In this document: one piece after another, positions 7,002 through 15,508 of the stretch
How the letters are laid out: each line of letters starts with the position of its first letter
How positions within the stretch are numbered: the first letter of the stretch is position 1
Assembly: GCA_963768975.1 (NCBI GenBank)
Contig: CAVYKB010000002.1
Coordinates: 124,001-188,000, forward strand
Origin: CADCTB01 sp963768975
GTDB lineage: Bacteria; Actinomycetota; Acidimicrobiia; Acidimicrobiales; AC-14
Reading direction: 5' to 3'
DNA length: 64,000 nt
Made by a program: the position numbers and the translations under genes
The notes under the pieces: generated by a model
What the model saw: the letters and a program-made list of their open reading frames with translations, nothing else
The model's database searches: none
What the model was told of the DNA's origin: nothing

Positions 7002-9511
7002 CCGGCGTGTTCAACGTCACTCTCAAGGGACTCCGCGCCCACAAGCGTCGCCTGCTCGGCACCTTCCTTGCCGTCTTCCTCGGCATCGCCTTCTTGTCCG
7101 GCACCCTGGTCCTGGGCGACACCCTCCGGGCCAACTTCGGCACCCTCTTCGCCGGCGCCAACGCCGGCACCGATGCCCTCGTGCGCAGCGCATCGACCAT
7201 CGAGGCCGACGGAGGGCGTGGGCCCGACGTCGAAGGCCGCTCGCTGGTGCCCGCCGCTCTCGCCGACCGGCTGCGCGCCGTCGAGGGCGTGGCCGCCGCC
7301 GAGCCGTCGATCCAGGGCTACGGCCAGATCATCGGTGCCGACGGGCAGCCCGTGGGCGGGAACGGCCCGCCCCGCCTGGCCGGGAACTGGATCACCGACA
7401 CGGAGCTGAACCCCTACAAGCTCGTCGAGGGCCGGGCGCCGGCGGCGCCCGAGGAAGTCGTGCTCAATCGGGGCGCGGCCGAGGCTGGCAGGCTGAAGGT
7501 GGGCGACACCACGGTCGTGCAGACGCCCGAGCCCGTGACGGTGACCATCGTCGGCGTCGCCACCTTCGGCACGGAGGACGGCCTGGGCGCGGTGACCTTC
7601 ACCGCCTTCACCCTCCAGGGCGCCGAGACGCACGTCACCAAGAAGCCGGGGCTGGCGTCGGCCATCGTGCTCCGCTCCGAGGATGGTGTGAACCAGCAGA
7701 CGCTGGCAGAACGGGTTCGCCCGCAAGCGGGCGACGGGATGGAGGTGCTCACCGGCGCCCAGGTCACCGCCGAGACGCGTGACGACATCGGCCGCCAGTT
7801 CCTCGACATGTTCACCACGTTCCTCACCGGGTTCGCCGGCGTCGCCCTCCTGGTCGCCAGCTTCAGCATCTACAACACGTTCTCGATCCTGGTCGCCCAG
7901 CGCAGCCGGGAGTCGGCCCTGCTTCGGGCACTCGGGGCGGCTCGGGCTCAGCTGGTGGTGGCGGTCGTCGCCGAGGCCGTGCTCGTCGGCCTGGTGGCCT
8001 CGGCCGCCGGCATGCTCGGCGGCGTCGGCATCGCCGGACTGCTCAAGGGCCTGTTCGACAGCTTCGGCTTCTCACTGCCCGCCGGCGGGCTGGTGTTCGA
8101 CGCCGGCACCGCACTGACCTGCATGGTCGTCGGGACGGTGGTGACGCTGGTGGCCGGCGCCTTCCCGGCGATCAAGGCGTCCCGCGTGGCGCCGGTGGCC
8201 GCCATCCGGGCGAACGCAGTCGAGCCGACCCGACCGTCGCGCGTCCGCGCCGTCGCCGGCGGCGCCCTCACCGCCGCCGGAGCTGCCCTCGTGGTCGCCG
8301 GCGGCGACCTGGCGGTGGCAGGCCTGGGTGCGGCGCTGACCATGGTCGGCGTGGTGGTCTTCGGCCCGGTGGCGGCCCGCCCGGCGGCGGCCGTGGCGGG
8401 CTGGCCGCTGGCCCGAGCCCGGGGCGTGACCGGTGGCCTGGCCCGCCAGAACGCCATGCGCAACCCCCGGCGCACGTCGGGCACCGCTGCGGCCCTCATG
8501 GTCGGCGTCGGCGTGGTGACGCTTTTCACGGTGTTTGCGGCGTCGATCCGCACTTCTCTCGACGAGACCGTCTCCCGGTCCTTCGGCGGCGAGCTGGTCG
8601 TGAGCGCGGGCAGCTTCGGCGGCGGCGGCCTGGACCCGGCGCTGGCGCCGACCCTGGCCGCCCTGCCCGAGGTCCGTACCGCCGTGGGGCTGGGTCAGGG
8701 TGTGATCGAAGTCGACGGCCGGGGCCGGCGGGTCACCGTGGCCGATGTCGCGGCCCTGAGCGACGTGCTCGACCTCGACGTGCAGGACGGAATCCTGGCC
8801 GCGTCGCAGCTGGCGGTGTCCGAGGACACCGGCTGGGCGGTCGGCGCCTCGGTACCCGTCCGCTTCACCGACGGAGCCATGGAGACGTTCACCGTCGGTG
8901 CCGTCTACGAGTCGGCTGCCGTCGCCGGCGACTACCTCCTGAGCCGGGCGGCGTGGGCGCCCCACGCCGGCCAGGACGTGGACAGCCAGGTCCTGGTCGG
9001 GCTGAAAGCCGGCGTGGGCCTGGCCTCCGGCAAGGCCGCAGTCGCCGCCATTGCCGCCGGCGCCGACGTGCTCGACCGGGACGAGTACGTCGCCTCTGCG
9101 GCCCAGGGCGTCGACATGATGCTGGGGATCGTCTACGTCCTGCTGTTCCTGGCCATCGTCATCGCTCTCATGGGCATCGCCAACACGCTGTCGCTGGCCA
9201 TCCACGAGCGCACCCGGGAGCTCGGGCTGCTCCGGGCCGTGGGCCAGAGCCGGCGCCAGCTGCGGTCCATGGTGCGTTGGGAGTCGGTGATCATCGCCCT
9301 GTTCGGGACCGCGGGCGGCCTGGCACTCGGCGTGTTCCTGGGCTGGGCCCTTGTGCGGGCGGCGTCGGCTGCCGGCTTCGCCACCTTCACCGCCCCGGCC
9401 GGTCAGCTGGCCGTCGTGCTGGTGGCGGGACCGGTGGCCGGCGTGCTCGCCGGGCTGGGACCTGCCCGGCGGGCGGCCAAGCTCGACCTGCTCATCGCCA
9501 TCGCCACGTAG
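6998..9511 (+). CDS. FtsX-like ABC transporter permease (two-module, actinobacterial type)
   Basis: An 837-residue membrane subunit. An N-terminal transmembrane helix (LLGTFLAVFLGIAFLSGTLVLG) is followed by a large extracytoplasmic domain, then an FtsX module with three helices near residues 270-400. A linker with two more helices leads to a second extracytoplasmic domain and a C-terminal FtsX module (VYVLLFLAIVIALMGIANTL, then TRELGLLRAVGQSRRQLRSM). The RxxGxxxxQL stretch after each module is the coupling helix typical of MacB/FtsX permeases. The duplicated architecture is usual for actinobacterial permeases of this length. It is translationally coupled to the ATPase. Function as an exporter or mechanotransmission complex is inferred. 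Confidence 0.9.
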   Translation: MTGVFNVTLKGLRAHKRRLLGTFLAVFLGIAFLSGTLVLGDTLRANFGTLFAGANAGTDALVRSASTIEADGGRGPDVEGRSLVPAALADRLRAVEGVAAAEPSIQGYGQIIGADGQPVGGNGPPRLAGNWITDTELNPYKLVEGRAPAAPEEVVLNRGAAEAGRLKVGDTTVVQTPEPVTVTIVGVATFGTEDGLGAVTFTAFTLQGAETHVTKKPGLASAIVLRSEDGVNQQTLAERVRPQAGDGMEVLTGAQVTAETRDDIGRQFLDMFTTFLTGFAGVALLVASFSIYNTFSILVAQRSRESALLRALGAARAQLVVAVVAEAVLVGLVASAAGMLGGVGIAGLLKGLFDSFGFSLPAGGLVFDAGTALTCMVVGTVVTLVAGAFPAIKASRVAPVAAIRANAVEPTRPSRVRAVAGGALTAAGAALVVAGGDLAVAGLGAALTMVGVVVFGPVAARPAAAVAGWPLARARGVTGGLARQNAMRNPRRTSGTAAALMVGVGVVTLFTVFAASIRTSLDETVSRSFGGELVVSAGSFGGGGLDPALAPTLAALPEVRTAVGLGQGVIEVDGRGRRVTVADVAALSDVLDLDVQDGILAASQLAVSEDTGWAVGASVPVRFTDGAMETFTVGAVYESAAVAGDYLLSRAAWAPHAGQDVDSQVLVGLKAGVGLASGKAAVAAIAAGADVLDRDEYVASAAQGVDMMLGIVYVLLFLAIVIALMGIANTLSLAIHERTRELGLLRAVGQSRRQLRSMVRWESVIIALFGTAGGLALGVFLGWALVRAASAAGFATFTAPAGQLAVVLVAGPVAGVLAGLGPARRAAKLDLLIAIAT

Positions 9512-9522
9512 AGTCGGCGGTC

Positions 9523-10557
9523 ATGCCGCCACCGCCGACCGATCCCGTCGCCGCCCGCCAGGCGTGGGTGTTCGACACACTCGACCGGCGCATGTCGATC
9601 GTCGAGGGGCTGGCGGCGCGAAGCCGCCAGCCCCTCGACTGGTTGGCGCTCCAGCGCCAGGTTCGTCATTTCATCGCCTACGCCTCGCCGCTCACGCCCA
9701 CTCGGCCCCGGCCCGAAGAGGTCGTCGCCGCCTTCGACCGCCACGTGGCCAGGCTCCGGGAGCTGGAGGCGCGGGCCGAGAAGGAGCTCGCCGCCGTCGA
9801 CCCCGATGCGTTGGCCGACGCCCGGAGCCGGCTCGGCCTCCGGCTGGCGCTGATCGGCAAGGGCGGCGCCGGCAAGACGGTGATCTCGTCGACCCTCGCC
9901 CGGACGCTGGCCCGCCGGGGCCGCAAGGTCTTCGCCGTCGACCTCGACACCTGCCCCGGACTCGCCTTCGGGCTCGGCATCCCCGTCGACGACGCCGGCC
10001 TGCCACCCGAGGCGCTGGAGGAGCAGCCGGCGGCCCCATACGGCTGGCAGCTCGCCGCCGGCCTCTCGCCGGAGGAGGCGGTCGAGCACTACGGCGCCGT
10101 CGCCCCAGACGGCATCCGGTTCCTCGGGCTGGGCAAGATCGGGGCGGTCGACAAGGACAAGGCCCGCATGTCAGTCGCCCCGATACGCCAGATCCTGATG
10201 GGCTTCGCCGCCCCCGACATCGACGTCATCGCCGACCTCGAGGCCGGCCCGACGACGCCGTTCGAGAACTACCACGAGTTCGCCGACGACGTGGTGGTCG
10301 TCGTGGGGCCGGCGTGGCGCTCGGCCATGACCGCCCGCCGGCTACTTCCCATGGTGGGCGACGATCGCCGGCTCACCATCGTCGCCAACCGCTTCCGTGA
10401 CGAGCCCGACCACCCCGGCCTGGCGCCGGCCATCCGCATCCCCAACGATCCGGATCTCACCCAGGCCGAGCGCGAGGGCCGGTCCCCCTTCGAGGCCTGC
10501 CCCGACTCGCCGGCGGTCCGGGCCATCGCCCGCCTGGCGGACATACTCCTGGCCTAA
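9523..10557 (+). CDS. MinD/ArsA-like P-loop ATPase of unknown role
   Basis: A 344-residue protein. Residues 1-105 are a helical, charged N-terminal region with no recognised domain. Residues 112-119 (GKGGAGKT) are a deviant Walker A of the SIMIBI (MinD, CooC, ArsA, ParA) class, followed by FAVDLDTCPGLAFGLG and by DIDVIADLEAGPTTPFEN, which look like the A' and Walker B regions. The C-terminus has VIVANRF-type guanine or switch motifs (LTIVANRFRDE). The protein may deliver a metal or position a partner, but nothing nearby tells which. It starts 11 bases after the permease stop, so it could be co-transcribed. A 16-bp perfect inverted repeat lies inside the coding region near the start. Confidence 0.75.
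   Translation: MPPPPTDPVAARQAWVFDTLDRRMSIVEGLAARSRQPLDWLALQRQVRHFIAYASPLTPTRPRPEEVVAAFDRHVARLRELEARAEKELAAVDPDALADARSRLGLRLALIGKGGAGKTVISSTLARTLARRGRKVFAVDLDTCPGLAFGLGIPVDDAGLPPEALEEQPAAPYGWQLAAGLSPEEAVEHYGAVAPDGIRFLGLGKIGAVDKDKARMSVAPIRQILMGFAAPDIDVIADLEAGPTTPFENYHEFADDVVVVVGPAWRSAMTARRLLPMVGDDRRLTIVANRFRDEPDHPGLAPAIRIPNDPDLTQAEREGRSPFEACPDSPAVRAIARLADILLA
9601..9639. repeat. Perfect inverted repeat inside the ATPase coding sequence
   Basis: Two 16-bp arms (9601-9616 and 9624-9639, beginning GTCGAGGGGCTGGCGG) match perfectly around a 7-base loop, 26 codons after the ATG. Such a stable RNA stem is unusual inside a reading frame. It encodes EGLAARSRQPLD without breaking the frame. Confidence 0.85.
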
Positions 10558-10567
10558 CCGTTCCGTT

Positions 10568-10610
10568 CTGGTTGCACGTACCCGTCATAGACGCGGGTAG
10601 GTGCAACCAG
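10568..10610. terminator. Intergenic hairpin, same family as the one at 2.8 kb
   Basis: A 16-bp inverted repeat with one mismatch (arms 10568-10583 and 10595-10610, beginning CTGGTTGCACGTACCC). It lies just after the ATPase stop and before the convergent kinase gene. The outer CTGGTTGCA and the TACCC core repeat those of the hairpin after pcnA. It is probably a bidirectional terminator. The remaining 165 bases up to the kinase stop show nothing I can name. Confidence 0.65.
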
Positions 10611-10776
10611 TTCGTAGGTGGTGCGCACCTCCTCGGCCCTGGCCGGCTATGCGCGCAGAGCGGTTTTGGCCTTGACCGGCAAGCAGTGCCCGGTCGGGGA
10701 GGAGGGACCGTGGACATCTGGCTGGGTGCCTGGGACTTACGGCACCTGTTGCTGTCGCTCGACAAAAGCTGCGACG

Positions 10777-12003
10777 TCAGCGACCCGACGCTGGCGGCGT
10801 AGGCCCCTCGTCGGCCGAGCTCCACCAGCCGGCGACCACGCCGGCGTAGACGGCGGCGCCCCGGGCCACGGCCGACGTCACCGCCGAGCGCACGACGGGG
10901 ATGTCGAACGCCTCGGCCTTGGCCCGCAGCCACGGCTCGCTGGCGCTGCCGCCACCGAAGACCACCATGCGCTGCCGGCGGCCGAGCACCGCTGCCAACC
11001 GCTCGTAGGCCTCAACGGCCCGGGCGGTGAGGTCGGCCAGCACGCCGGCCCACGCGTCGTCACACTGCTCGTCGAGCTCCGCCGGAGTCATGCCCCGCTC
11101 GGCCGCCTTGGCCTCGATGACCTGGCCGGCGCGGGCCGCGCTGACGAGGACGGCCCAATCAGTGCCGCCGGGGTAGACCGATACGGCCAGGCGCTGATTG
11201 CGCGCCGCTTCCATGTCGGGAAGGGCCGGCGCCCGCCCGACGATCGTCTCCGCAGTGCCGACCGAGTTGGCCAGGTCGGCGGGGCCGACGCCGGCGCCGG
11301 CCATCCCGGCCAGGTGGTCGTGGCCGGCGATGGTGACGGGGATGCCCTCGGGCAGGCCCGAGAAGGCGGCACCGGCGGCCGAGGTCCGGCCCATCACCCG
11401 GCCGGCCGCATGCACGTCGGCGAAGATCGAGGTGCTGAAGCCGAGGGCGCCGGCGACCTCGGGCAGCCACCGGTGCTCGGTCACGTGATAGCAACCCGTC
11501 CGGCTGGCCAGCGAATACTCGGTGGCCTCGGCGCCGGTGAGGGCCCAGAGGGCGAGCTCGGGTACGCCCAGCCACCGGTCGACCTCCTCCACGCCGTGGG
11601 CGAGCAGCCAGCCCAGCTTGGCCACGGTCATCTTGGTGGTGGCGCCCTGGCCGGTACGCAGCGCGAGCCCGTCGCCGAACTCCCGCTCCAGCACAGCGAG
11701 GGCCTCGGCGCCGCGATCGTCCAGCCAGGCGATGACCGGCGCCAGCGGGCGGCGCTGCGCATCGAGCGGCGCCCCGCTCTCGGCCACGCCGGCCACACCG
11801 GCGGCCACCACGTACCGGCGCCGGTCGCCCAGCCCGACGAGCACCTCCGACACGCAGCCGAGGAGGTCGTCGACCGCCAGCTCCACCCGTTCGCCGGTCG
11901 TCACGAACGGCGTGGCTACCGCGGCGCCGGCAACCTCCCGACCGCCGGCATCCAGGAGCACCGCCTTGGTGCGCGAGGTCCCGATGTCGAGCCCCAGCAG
12001 CAG
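10777..12003 (-). CDS. FGGY-family carbohydrate kinase
   Basis: Phosphorylates a sugar or polyol with ATP; the substrate cannot be read. The phosphate-1 loop of the sugar kinase/actin fold appears near the N-terminus as GLDIGTSRTKAVLLDAGG. Later come the domain-I/II phrase PVIAWLDDRGAEAL, the substrate-proximal PVTIAGHDHLAG, and the adenosine motif MVVFGGGSASEPWLRAKAEAF. The length of about 408 residues is short for FGGY enzymes (450-520). The start is odd: no ATG, GTG or TTG is available upstream of the essential DIGTS motif in this frame. CTG codons at 12003, 12000 and 11997 are the only plausible starts, and the nearest GTG, at 11961, would delete the motif. The cupin gene ends one base upstream. 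Confidence 0.8.
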   Translation of the reverse strand: MLLGLDIGTSRTKAVLLDAGGREVAGAAVATPFVTTGERVELAVDDLLGCVSEVLVGLGDRRRYVVAAGVAGVAESGAPLDAQRRPLAPVIAWLDDRGAEALAVLEREFGDGLALRTGQGATTKMTVAKLGWLLAHGVEEVDRWLGVPELALWALTGAEATEYSLASRTGCYHVTEHRWLPEVAGALGFSTSIFADVHAAGRVMGRTSAAGAAFSGLPEGIPVTIAGHDHLAGMAGAGVGPADLANSVGTAETIVGRAPALPDMEAARNQRLAVSVYPGGTDWAVLVSAARAGQVIEAKAAERGMTPAELDEQCDDAWAGVLADLTARAVEAYERLAAVLGRRQRMVVFGGGSASEPWLRAKAEAFDIPVVRSAVTSAVARGAAVYAGVVAGWWSSADEGPTPPASGR

Positions 12004-12004
12004 C

Positions 12005-12397
12005 TCAGTAGTCGACGGACCAGTCCCCTTCGTCGACGTCCCAGTCGATGTCGCCCGGCTCAGTGACCTGGACGCTGAGGTGGGTCATCGCCGAGCCCGG
12101 CGTGCCGCCGTGCCAGTGCCACTCGCCGGGCTCGACGGTCACCACGTCGCCGGGGAGCACGACCTGGCGGCTGGAACGGCCGGCCACGATGCCCCGGCCG
12201 GCGGTGACGTGCAGGAGCTGCCCCGAGCGGTGGACGTGGGGGCGGGTCCGGGCGCCGGCGTCGAAGTGGACCGCGAAGACCGCGGGGCGGTCGCCGAAGG
12301 GGCTGGCGAAACGCTGGAACCGGGCCTGGCCGTGGAAGTGCGGCTGGTAGTCCTCGGGTAGTTCTCCCCGCGCACTGTCGATCGTCTCGAACTCCAT
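12005..12397 (-). CDS. Small cupin-domain protein
   Basis: A 130-residue single-domain cupin. Motif 1 is RPHVHRSGQLLHVTAGRG and motif 2 is LPGDVVTVEPGEWHWHGG, which supply the His residues that usually hold a metal. It is directly upstream of the sugar kinase, with one base between the genes, so the two are probably translated together. Cupins with this pattern act as small enzymes (isomerases, dioxygenases) or sugar-binding proteins, and the pairing suggests carbohydrate metabolism. The C-terminus is acidic (DWDVDEGDWSVDY). The reaction is unknown. Confidence 0.82.
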   Translation of the reverse strand: MEFETIDSARGELPEDYQPHFHGQARFQRFASPFGDRPAVFAVHFDAGARTRPHVHRSGQLLHVTAGRGIVAGRSSRQVVLPGDVVTVEPGEWHWHGGTPGSAMTHLSVQVTEPGDIDWDVDEGDWSVDY

Positions 12398-12489
12398 GGC
12401 GTCACCCTACGAGCCGACCCGTTCTCGGTGCATCCAGCGTCGTGGAATCGCCGGATCCGGCCCGGATCACGACACTCAGGGCACCGGCG

Positions 12490-12828
12490 ATGAGTCCCGG
12501 CCGCCACGCTCGTCCTACCTGCATGGTCTCCTCCGACGCCTGCGCCGCCGAGGTGGTGCTGCTGCGCGACGGCGTGGAGGTGGCGTGCTGGGCCCTGCGT
12601 GCCTCCGATGGACGGGTCGACCTCCAGGCCGTCGATGCGGGGGCCCGGCTCCAGCTCGAGGCGCGCCGGCAGGGCTGCACGGTGTGGCTGCGCGACGCCT
12701 GCCCCGACCTGGTGGACCTGCTGGAGCTGACCGGGCTGGCCGGCGTCCTACAGGTGAGACGGCAGGCCGAACGCCTCGAAGAGGCTGGTGTCGAGGAAGT
12801 TGTGGTGCCCGACGATCCGGTCGCCTGA
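12490..12828 (+). CDS. STAS/MlaB-like small protein
   Basis: A small protein resembling the single-domain STAS-like proteins frequent in actinobacteria: AEVVLLRDGVEVACWAL, then DLQAVDAGARLQLEARRQGCTVWLRDACPDLVDLLELTGLAGVL. The latter matches the beta-alpha layout of anti-sigma antagonist or MlaB folds. The Ser/Thr that is phosphorylated in true anti-sigma antagonists is not obvious. The start used here has a weak AGGG ribosome site; an internal ATG at 12523 would fit the family length better. Its last 81 bases overlap antisense with the 3' end of the ECF sigma gene. It may take part in sigma-factor signalling, but that is inference from neighbours. Confidence 0.66.
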   Translation: MSPGRHARPTCMVSSDACAAEVVLLRDGVEVACWALRASDGRVDLQAVDAGARLQLEARRQGCTVWLRDACPDLVDLLELTGLAGVLQVRRQAERLEEAGVEEVVVPDDPVA

Positions 12829-13704
12829 GATCTCCAGCACCTGGATCGACCACGGCGCGTGGCCGCCGGCCGGGTCCGGCTTGTAGGAGGCGAAGGCGGC
12901 CATCCCGTTGGCCTGGACGGGCACCAGCACTGAGCCCTCACAGCCATGGCCCGGGCCGAGGAAGAACTGGGCCATCTGGTCGGGGCCCCTGAGCCAGAAG
13001 TCGTGCGGGGGCATGGACATGACGACGTCGTCGCGCAGCAGGGAGACAAGCGAGGAGATGTCGTAGCGCTCGAAGGCGTCGACGTAGCGCTCGAGCAGCT
13101 CGTGCTGGTCGGCGGTGACCGGTGTCTGGGTCTCACCGGTGTCGAGCGTCGCCAGGGTGGCCCGGGCCCGCTGGAGGGCGCTGTTGACCGAGGCCACCGT
13201 GCTGTCGAGCAGTTCGGCCACCTCCGTCGCCTGCCACTTCAGGACCTCCCGGAGGATCAGCACCGCCCGCTGGCGGCTGGGCAGGTGCTGGAGGGCGGTG
13301 ACGAAGGCCAGCTTGACGGACTCCTTGGCCTCGGCGACGGCGGCCGGGTCGCCGTCGGTGGGGAGCACCCGGGCGTCAGGGATGGGCGTGACCCAGGCGT
13401 TCTCCTCCCGGGTGGCGCCGGAGAAGGCGTCGGCCCTGCCCGCCGGCCCGAGGTCCATGGCCAGTGCCCGGCGCTGGCGACCCCGCATCATGTCCAGGCA
13501 GACGTTGGTGGCGATGCGGTAGAGCCACGACCGGACCGCCGAGCGCCCTTCGAAGGTGTCCAGGTTCTTCCACGCCTTGATCATGGTGTCCTGGACGGCG
13601 TCCTCGGCCTCGAAGGCCGACCCCAGCATCCGGTAGCAGTAGCCGGTGAGCTCACGGCGGTACTCCTCCAGGTCCTCGACCCGGAAGTCCGTCCTGACGG
13701 CCAT
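12748..13704 (-). CDS. ECF sigma factor with C-terminal SnoaL-like domain
   Basis: A 318-residue extracytoplasmic-function sigma factor. Region 2 reads YCYRMLGSAFEAEDAVQDTMIKAWKNL followed by GRSAVRSWLYRIATNVCLD. Region 4 reads LPSRQRAVLILREVLKWQATEVAELL. After a linker (TPVTADQHELLERYVDAFERYD) comes a NTF2/SnoaL-like domain with DVVMSMPPHDFWLRG and GHHNFLDTSLFEAFGLP. This architecture, as in the SigG or TIGR02960-like groups, replaces a separate anti-sigma factor: the fused domain is thought to regulate activity. No anti-sigma gene is adjacent, but a STAS-like gene overlaps it tail to tail. Confidence 0.9.
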   Translation of the reverse strand: MAVRTDFRVEDLEEYRRELTGYCYRMLGSAFEAEDAVQDTMIKAWKNLDTFEGRSAVRSWLYRIATNVCLDMMRGRQRRALAMDLGPAGRADAFSGATREENAWVTPIPDARVLPTDGDPAAVAEAKESVKLAFVTALQHLPSRQRAVLILREVLKWQATEVAELLDSTVASVNSALQRARATLATLDTGETQTPVTADQHELLERYVDAFERYDISSLVSLLRDDVVMSMPPHDFWLRGPDQMAQFFLGPGHGCEGSVLVPVQANGMAAFASYKPDPAGGHAPWSIQVLEISGDRIVGHHNFLDTSLFEAFGLPSHL

Positions 13705-13809
13705 CCATGGGGAGTCTACGACGAGGGTCACGGCTTGGGCGTCTCGGGTATCCACACGGAAAGGAGACGTCGAACCGCCCCGGGATTCATCGCGTTTCGT
13801 GAGATTGGG

Positions 13810-14475
13810 ATGAGGACGGGCAGGATGGGGCAAGTGGAACCCGACATCGCCGACGCCGTCGCCCAGCTCCGCCAGGAGCGGAAGATCGCCATCGAGGTCG
13901 AGGACCGCTGCATCCGGCTCATGGAGCAGGTGAACGGTGACCCCGGGTCCGCGGTCCTGCGGGTGCTCGGCACCACCCAGGCCGCAGCGCCGGTCGGCGT
14001 CGCCTCCCACGGGCCCGGGAAGCTGGCGGTGGGCGTCTGGCGGCCCCCCCACCTCTACCTGGCCCGCTGGACCAACGGGAAGCGGTGGGTCGTCGGCTAC
14101 CGGCTGCCGTCGGACGCCAAGCCGAACGACTACGTGCGCATGGAGGGTCGTATCCCGACCCGCCTGGAGACTGACAACTGGTACGGCCCCGTTCCCCCCG
14201 AGGTCGACGAGGCCTTCCTCGACGCTGGCCTGATGCTCGACGACCCGCCGTTCCCGGTCCCCCCGCCGCCCGCTCGGGCGCCGGGGCCCACACCACGGGC
14301 CCGGGCCGCGCCGGCCCCCCGAGAACTCCGCGCCGCACGGGAGCCGAGGGCCCGGGCCGCGCCGGCGCCCAAGCCGGCGCCGGCACCGACCGCACGGGTC
14401 TGCGCCTCGTGCGGGCTCCGCAAGGCCCTGGCCCAGTTCGTCCCCGGTTCCGACCTCTGCGTGGACTGCCGCTGA
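13810..14475 (+). CDS. Hypothetical protein with C-terminal zinc ribbon
   Basis: A 221-residue protein without a recognised family. The N-terminal 140 residues form a compact domain (VEPDIADAVAQLRQERK, then WRPPHLYLARWTNGKRWVVGYR). The middle is a Pro/Ala/Arg-rich linker (about residues 145-195). The tail is a four-Cys knuckle, CASCGLRKALAQF...CVDCR, likely zinc-binding. A second ATG five codons downstream (13825) is an equally good start. It lies between two sigma-factor genes, so a transcription-related or nucleic-acid-binding role is conceivable, but only from context and the zinc knuckle. Confidence 0.7.
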   Translation: MRTGRMGQVEPDIADAVAQLRQERKIAIEVEDRCIRLMEQVNGDPGSAVLRVLGTTQAAAPVGVASHGPGKLAVGVWRPPHLYLARWTNGKRWVVGYRLPSDAKPNDYVRMEGRIPTRLETDNWYGPVPPEVDEAFLDAGLMLDDPPFPVPPPPARAPGPTPRARAAPAPRELRAAREPRARAAPAPKPAPAPTARVCASCGLRKALAQFVPGSDLCVDCR

Positions 14476-14545
14476 GCGGAACATTTCGGCTGCCGAAGCG
14501 GTTGACCAATTGTTCGGACTTACGAGCGAATGGGAGCACGCTGCC

Positions 14546-15508
14546 ATGCCGACCAAGGGAAAGTCGACATCGACCGCTCGTGAGGCGGGGCCCGACGCCG
14601 ACCTGCTGCGGTTGTACCTCAACGAGATTGGCCAGCACGACCTGCTGACCCGCGAGGACGAGCAGCGCATCGGCCGCGTCATCGACGCCGGGCGGCGGGC
14701 ATCGGCCCAGCTGGGCGCCGGCGGCGCCGCCGAGCTCCCCGACGCCACCGTCGCCGAGCTGCAGGCCGCGGTCGCCGCCGGCGAGCAAGCAGCCAAGCAG
14801 TTCGTCGAGGCCAATCTGCGCCTGGTTGTCTCCATCGCCAAGCGCTACCAGTCCGCCGGCCTCCCCCTGCTCGACCTCGTGCAGGAGGGGAACATGGGGC
14901 TGATCCACGCCCTTGAGAAGTTCGACTTCGGGCGCGGCTTCAAGTTCTCGACCTACGCCACCTGGTGGATCCGCCAGGCCATCACCCGGGCCATCGCCAA
15001 CACCAGCCGCACCATCCGCCTACCGGTCCACGCCGGCGAGACGGTCAGCCGGGTGCAGAAGGCACGGGTCCAGTTGGAGTCGGAGCTGGGCCGCGCGCCC
15101 CGGGTCGAGGAGCTGGCCAAGGAGTGCGGCCTCAACTGCGAGCGGGTCACCGAGGCGCTCCGACTCGCCCCCCACCCGGCGTCCATCTTCGAGCCGCTGG
15201 GCACCGACGCCGATATCACCCTTGCCGACACCGTCTCCGACCCCGATGCGGTGCCGGCCATCGACCAGATCATCGCCGAGGCGCTGCCCCTCCACGTCGC
15301 CCGGCTGCTGAACATTCTCGGCGACGACGAGCGCAGAGTGGTGAGCCTCCGCTACGGGTTCGACCAGGGCCAGCCGCGCACGCTCGCCGAGGTCGGCCGG
15401 CTGTGCGGCCTCAGCGCCGAGGGCGTGCGCCAGGTCGAGCGCCGGGCGCTGGCCAAGCTCCGCCTGCGGACCTCCTCCATGGCCTTTGCCGACATGGCTG
15501 CGGTCTAG
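14546..15508 (+). CDS. Sigma-70 family RNA polymerase sigma factor (primary-like, group 2)
   Basis: A 320-residue sigma factor with regions 1.2 to 4 but no long N-terminal region 1.1, hence an alternative principal-like factor. Region 1.2: DLLRLYLNEIGQHDLLTREDEQ. Region 2: FVEANLRLVVSIAKRYQ, DLVQEGNMGLIHALEKFDF and FKFSTYATWWIRQAI. Region 3: PVHAGETVSRVQKARVQLE. Region 4: VVSLRYGFDQGQPRTLAEV, then the helix-turn-helix CGLSAEGVRQVERRALAKLR. The ATG chosen has a GGGAG ribosome site nine bases upstream. It is probably induced under stress or stationary phase, as in related HrdA/SigB-type proteins. Its end overlaps by four bases the convergent flavoprotein gene. Confidence 0.92.
   Translation: MPTKGKSTSTAREAGPDADLLRLYLNEIGQHDLLTREDEQRIGRVIDAGRRASAQLGAGGAAELPDATVAELQAAVAAGEQAAKQFVEANLRLVVSIAKRYQSAGLPLLDLVQEGNMGLIHALEKFDFGRGFKFSTYATWWIRQAITRAIANTSRTIRLPVHAGETVSRVQKARVQLESELGRAPRVEELAKECGLNCERVTEALRLAPHPASIFEPLGTDADITLADTVSDPDAVPAIDQIIAEALPLHVARLLNILGDDERRVVSLRYGFDQGQPRTLAEVGRLCGLSAEGVRQVERRALAKLRLRTSSMAFADMAAV

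Noticed and set aside
10572..10802. 76-codon plus-strand frame between the ATPase and kinase genes
   Set aside because: It starts inside the hairpin, has no ribosome site and its product shows no regular pattern.
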